Positions 6,057 to 7,998 of a stretch of 7,998 bases of DNA are shown here, one piece after another. The position numbers and the translations under genes were made by a program. The notes below the pieces were generated by a model, which searched no databases, was not told the origin of the DNA, and saw only the letters and a program-made list of their open reading frames with translations. The stretch covers positions 1 through 7,998 of the forward strand of contig JAIWOE010000169.1 in the NCBI GenBank assembly GCA_020217165.1. Direction: 5' to 3'. The DNA is from Desulfovibrio sp. (GTDB lineage: Bacteria > Desulfobacterota > Desulfovibrionia > Desulfovibrionales > Desulfovibrionaceae). Numbering within the stretch: position 1 is the first letter of the stretch; each line of letters starts with the position of its first letter.

Positions 6057-6974
6057 ATGTCCTTTTTCCACTGTTGGTTCCGTTCTGTTTTCGTATGCCT
6101 GATGGCGGCCTGGCTGGTGGCTGCCACGGTGCCCCAAGCCGCGGCCGCTGCGGCGGGCGAGGTGCGCCAGGTGCCCTTTGGCGCTGGCACCCTGGAATAC
6201 GTGGAGGCAGGCCAGGGCGGCGTGCCCGTGGTGCTGGTGCATGGCTGGGCCTGTTCCTCGGAATTCTGGAAGGAACAGCTTGGGCCCCTGGCGGCTGGCC
6301 GTCGCGTGCTGGCCCTGGACCTGCCCGGCCACGGGGGGAGCCGTCCTCACCAGGCGTTCCTCCAGGACGTGGCTTCCCAGGAAGCCCTGGCTAAGGCTGT
6401 GCTGGCCGTCATGGATCATGCCGGCCTGGATCGCGCCGTGCTGGTGGGCCACAGCATGGGGGCCTCCATTATCCGTCGCGTGGCAGTGCTGCAGCCCCAG
6501 CGCGTGGCCGGCCTGGTGCTGGTGGACGGGGCCATCCTGTTCCCTCCCAAAAACCCGGCGGAAAGCGCCTCCTGGCGCGAAGAGATGGAGCGTTTTGCCG
6601 CGGAATTCGAGGGTGAGCAGGCCGATGCCACCACCATTTCCTTTGTGGGCGCCATGCATGCCCCGGCCACGCCCCAGGCTGTCAAGGACTGGGTGCAGGC
6701 GCGCATGCTGGCCACCCCAGTGGCCGTGCGCCATCAGGCCATGCTGGGCTTTGTGCGGGGTGCCCTGGACCCCCTGCCGCCCGTCCCTGTGCCCACCCTG
6801 GCCCTGTACGCGGCCTCCGAGGATACCCCGCCCAACCTGGAACCCCTGCTGCGGGAGAGCTTTCCGGCCCTGGAATACCACCTGCTCACGGGCCCGGGCC
6901 ATTTTCTGATGCTGGAGGATCCGGCCCGCTGCAATGCCATGCTCCAGGCGTGGTTGGAAAAAGCCGTGCGCTGA
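6057..6974 (+). CDS. Exported alpha/beta hydrolase (substrate unknown)
   Basis: A hydrolase of the alpha/beta fold with 305 residues. Its substrate cannot be told from sequence. The N-terminus looks like a Sec signal peptide: Arg9, a hydrophobic stretch of about residues 10-25, and an Ala-rich AxA cleavage region at 28-33, so the mature enzyme is expected in the periplasm. Core motifs in order: HGW (62-64, oxyanion hole) in VVLVHGWACSSEFW, DLPGHGGS (88-95), nucleophile elbow GHSMG with Ser133 (131-135), a possible acid at Glu255/Asp256 in YAASEDT, and the catalytic His282 in GPGHFLMLED. The layout matches the esterase/haloperoxidase/MhpC-like branch. It is transcribed away from ech across a 399-nt gap and is probably its own unit. 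No clear sigma70 promoter was found upstream. The family call is firm, while the export and the acid residue are inferred. Confidence 0.88.
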   Translation: MSFFHCWFRSVFVCLMAAWLVAATVPQAAAAAAGEVRQVPFGAGTLEYVEAGQGGVPVVLVHGWACSSEFWKEQLGPLAAGRRVLALDLPGHGGSRPHQAFLQDVASQEALAKAVLAVMDHAGLDRAVLVGHSMGASIIRRVAVLQPQRVAGLVLVDGAILFPPKNPAESASWREEMERFAAEFEGEQADATTISFVGAMHAPATPQAVKDWVQARMLATPVAVRHQAMLGFVRGALDPLPPVPVPTLALYAASEDTPPNLEPLLRESFPALEYHLLTGPGHFLMLEDPARCNAMLQAWLEKAVR

Positions 6975-6998
6975 CGCGCCGTTGCCATTCGCTGATGG

Positions 6999-7054
6999 CG
7001 GCCCCTTTCGCACCCGTCTCTTTCAAGGTATAGAGTGACTGGCGGAAGGGGCCG
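6999..7054. repeat. Long inverted repeat (13-bp arms) after the hydrolase gene
   Basis: The arm CGGCCCCTTTCGC (6999-7011) pairs with GCGGAAGGGGCCG (7042-7054) over 13 positions, with a single G-T wobble and a 30-nt loop. It lies in the 150-nt gap between the hydrolase stop and the corA-like start. There is no T-run after it, so it is not a classic terminator. The loop contains TATAGA (7029-7034), a possible -10 box for the next gene but with a poor -35. The role is unknown. Confidence 0.45.
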
Positions 7055-7055
7055 G

Positions 7056-7088
7056 GGGGCGTCGGGATTCCCGCCCCGTTCCTTCCTT
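7056..7088 (+). terminator. GC-rich hairpin followed by a pyrimidine/T tract
   Basis: GGGG (7056-7059) pairs with CCCC (7074-7077) and CGGG (7063-7066) with CCCG (7070-7073), leaving a CGT bulge on one side and an ATT loop. GTTCCTTCCTTT follows. This could end the hydrolase transcript, although the T tract is interrupted by C. It could equally be structure in the leader of the downstream gene. The pairing is seen directly. The function is a guess. Confidence 0.3.
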
Positions 7089-7124
7089 TCCCGGCTTTCC
7101 CCTCCTTACCTCCACGGTGGCGGC

Positions 7125-7998
7125 ATGTTCCACTATCTCAAAGGCCATTCCAGCAAGGCTGGGAAACCCCCTGGCACGGTGGAGTACGTGGGGGAGGAGG
7201 CCGAGGCCCAGGTTGCAATCACTGTTATCACGTATTCAGAGCGCGAATTTTCCGTGGCCACCCCCGCCAGCCTGGAAGCGTGCGGCCGCCTGCGCGCGCC
7301 GGGCACCGTGTTTTGGGTGAACATGGACGGCGTGCACCACACCGGGGTGGTGGAGGAGGCCGGCCGCGTGTTCGGCTTGCATCCCCTGGTGCTGGAAGAC
7401 ATTGTTCACACCGAGCAGCGGCCCAAACTGGAGGACCTGGGAGACTACCTCTTCCTGGTGGTCAAGATGCTGCGCTGGGACGAGGCCGAAGGCCGCGTGG
7501 TGCATGAGCAGGTCAGCGTTGTGCTGGGTGAGGGGTTCGTCCTTTCCTTCCAGGAAGAAGCCCGGGGCGACGTGTTCGAGGATATTCGGACCCGCATCCA
7601 GGCCGGCAAGGGTCGCATTCGCAGGCAGGGGGCGGATTATCTGCTGTATTCCCTGCTGGATGCCGTGGTGGACAACTATTTTGTGGTGCTGGAAAAGGTG
7701 GGGGACGCCATCGAGGACATGGAAGAGGCCCTCCTGGAATCCGCCGACACCCTGCAACTGGAGGAGCTGCACGCCCTGCGGCGGGAGGCGCTTTTTCTGC
7801 GCAAGTACATCTGGCCCCTGCGGGAGATGGTGGCCCGCCTGGAACGCCAGGAGTCCGAACTCATTCACGATGGCGTCAAGCTCTACCTGCGCGATCTGTA
7901 CGATCATGTGATCCAGGTCATGGACACCATCGAGACCTTCCGGGAAGTGCTCTCCGGCATGGCCGATCTGCACCTCACCAAGATCAGCCTCAAGCTCA
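7125..7998 (+). CDS. corA: CorA-family Mg2+/Co2+ transporter, N-terminal cytoplasmic part (3' end outside window)
   Basis: CorA proteins are pentameric channels that import Mg2+ (also Co2+, Ni2+). The open frame runs from the ATG at 7125 to the window edge, 291 residues with no stop. Visible CorA features are HPLVLEDI (86-93) followed by RPKLEDLGDYLFLVVKML (99-116), the helical stretch DYLLYSLLDAVVDNYFVVLE (171-190), a long charged helix (about 195-245) and YLRDLYDHVIQVMDTIE (254-270), which continues into the long stalk helix. The order closely follows the Thermotoga maritima CorA cytoplasmic domain as I remember it. The two membrane helices and the GMN selectivity motif should lie just past the right edge and cannot be checked. 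The Shine-Dalgarno is weak (GGTGG). Ni import by such a channel could matter for a [NiFe] enzyme, but nothing here links them. Confidence 0.88.
   Translation, partial: MFHYLKGHSSKAGKPPGTVEYVGEEAEAQVAITVITYSEREFSVATPASLEACGRLRAPGTVFWVNMDGVHHTGVVEEAGRVFGLHPLVLEDIVHTEQRPKLEDLGDYLFLVVKMLRWDEAEGRVVHEQVSVVLGEGFVLSFQEEARGDVFEDIRTRIQAGKGRIRRQGADYLLYSLLDAVVDNYFVVLEKVGDAIEDMEEALLESADTLQLEELHALRREALFLRKYIWPLREMVARLERQESELIHDGVKLYLRDLYDHVIQVMDTIETFREVLSGMADLHLTKISLKL

Noticed and set aside
6051..7013. 320-codon open frame on the minus strand opposite the hydrolase
   Set aside because: The shadow of a gene with a complete alpha/beta hydrolase motif set. Its translation is His/Gln/Gly-rich without domains.
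1..7998. CRISPR arrays, insertion sequences, tRNA or rRNA genes, prophage genes
   Set aside because: No regular repeat-spacer pattern, transposase motif, terminal repeats or structural RNA signature was seen on either strand. The window is densely filled with ordinary genes.

Overview
The window looks like a piece of a GC-rich sulfate-reducing deltaproteobacterium of the Desulfovibrio group (Desulfovibrio/Megalodesulfovibrio type). This rests on a complete six-subunit Ech-type energy-converting [NiFe] hydrogenase operon with high-GC codon use. I recall such an operon being described in D. gigas, but the species is an inference I cannot confirm from sequence alone.

Layout. 1-447 (+) is the 3' end of miaA (tRNA dimethylallyltransferase). 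It converges on the ech operon across a short gap holding a 9-bp hairpin. 5657-510 (-) is echABCDEF in the order EchA (NuoL-like), EchB (NuoH-like), EchC (NuoB-like small subunit), EchD (NuoC-like), EchE (NuoD-like [NiFe] subunit), EchF (2x[4Fe-4S]). Gaps between genes are 2-27 nt, and at two junctions the upstream stop codon lies inside the next Shine-Dalgarno. 5658-6056 is a 399-nt divergent intergenic region with an AT-rich core. 6057-6974 (+) is an exported alpha/beta hydrolase. 7125 to the window end (+) is the cytoplasmic part of a CorA-type divalent cation transporter, cut off just before its expected membrane segments.

How it works together. Family knowledge says EchF passes electrons from reduced ferredoxin to EchC and the Ni-Fe site in EchE, coupled through EchB and EchA to ion movement across the membrane. 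All six structural genes look intact. No hydrogenase maturation gene is present in the window.

Most interesting region. The intergenic stretch 5793-5979 carries three consensus DnaA boxes (two identical TTATCCACAG sites on + and TTTTCCACA on -), two weaker boxes, a perfect 16-bp palindrome and a core of about 33% GC in an otherwise clearly GC-rich window. Both neighbouring genes are transcribed away from it. This is a candidate chromosomal replication origin, or failing that a DnaA-controlled divergent promoter region. A good sigma70-like promoter for ech sits directly beside the first DnaA box, and the ech leader contains a small hairpin followed by a T-run.
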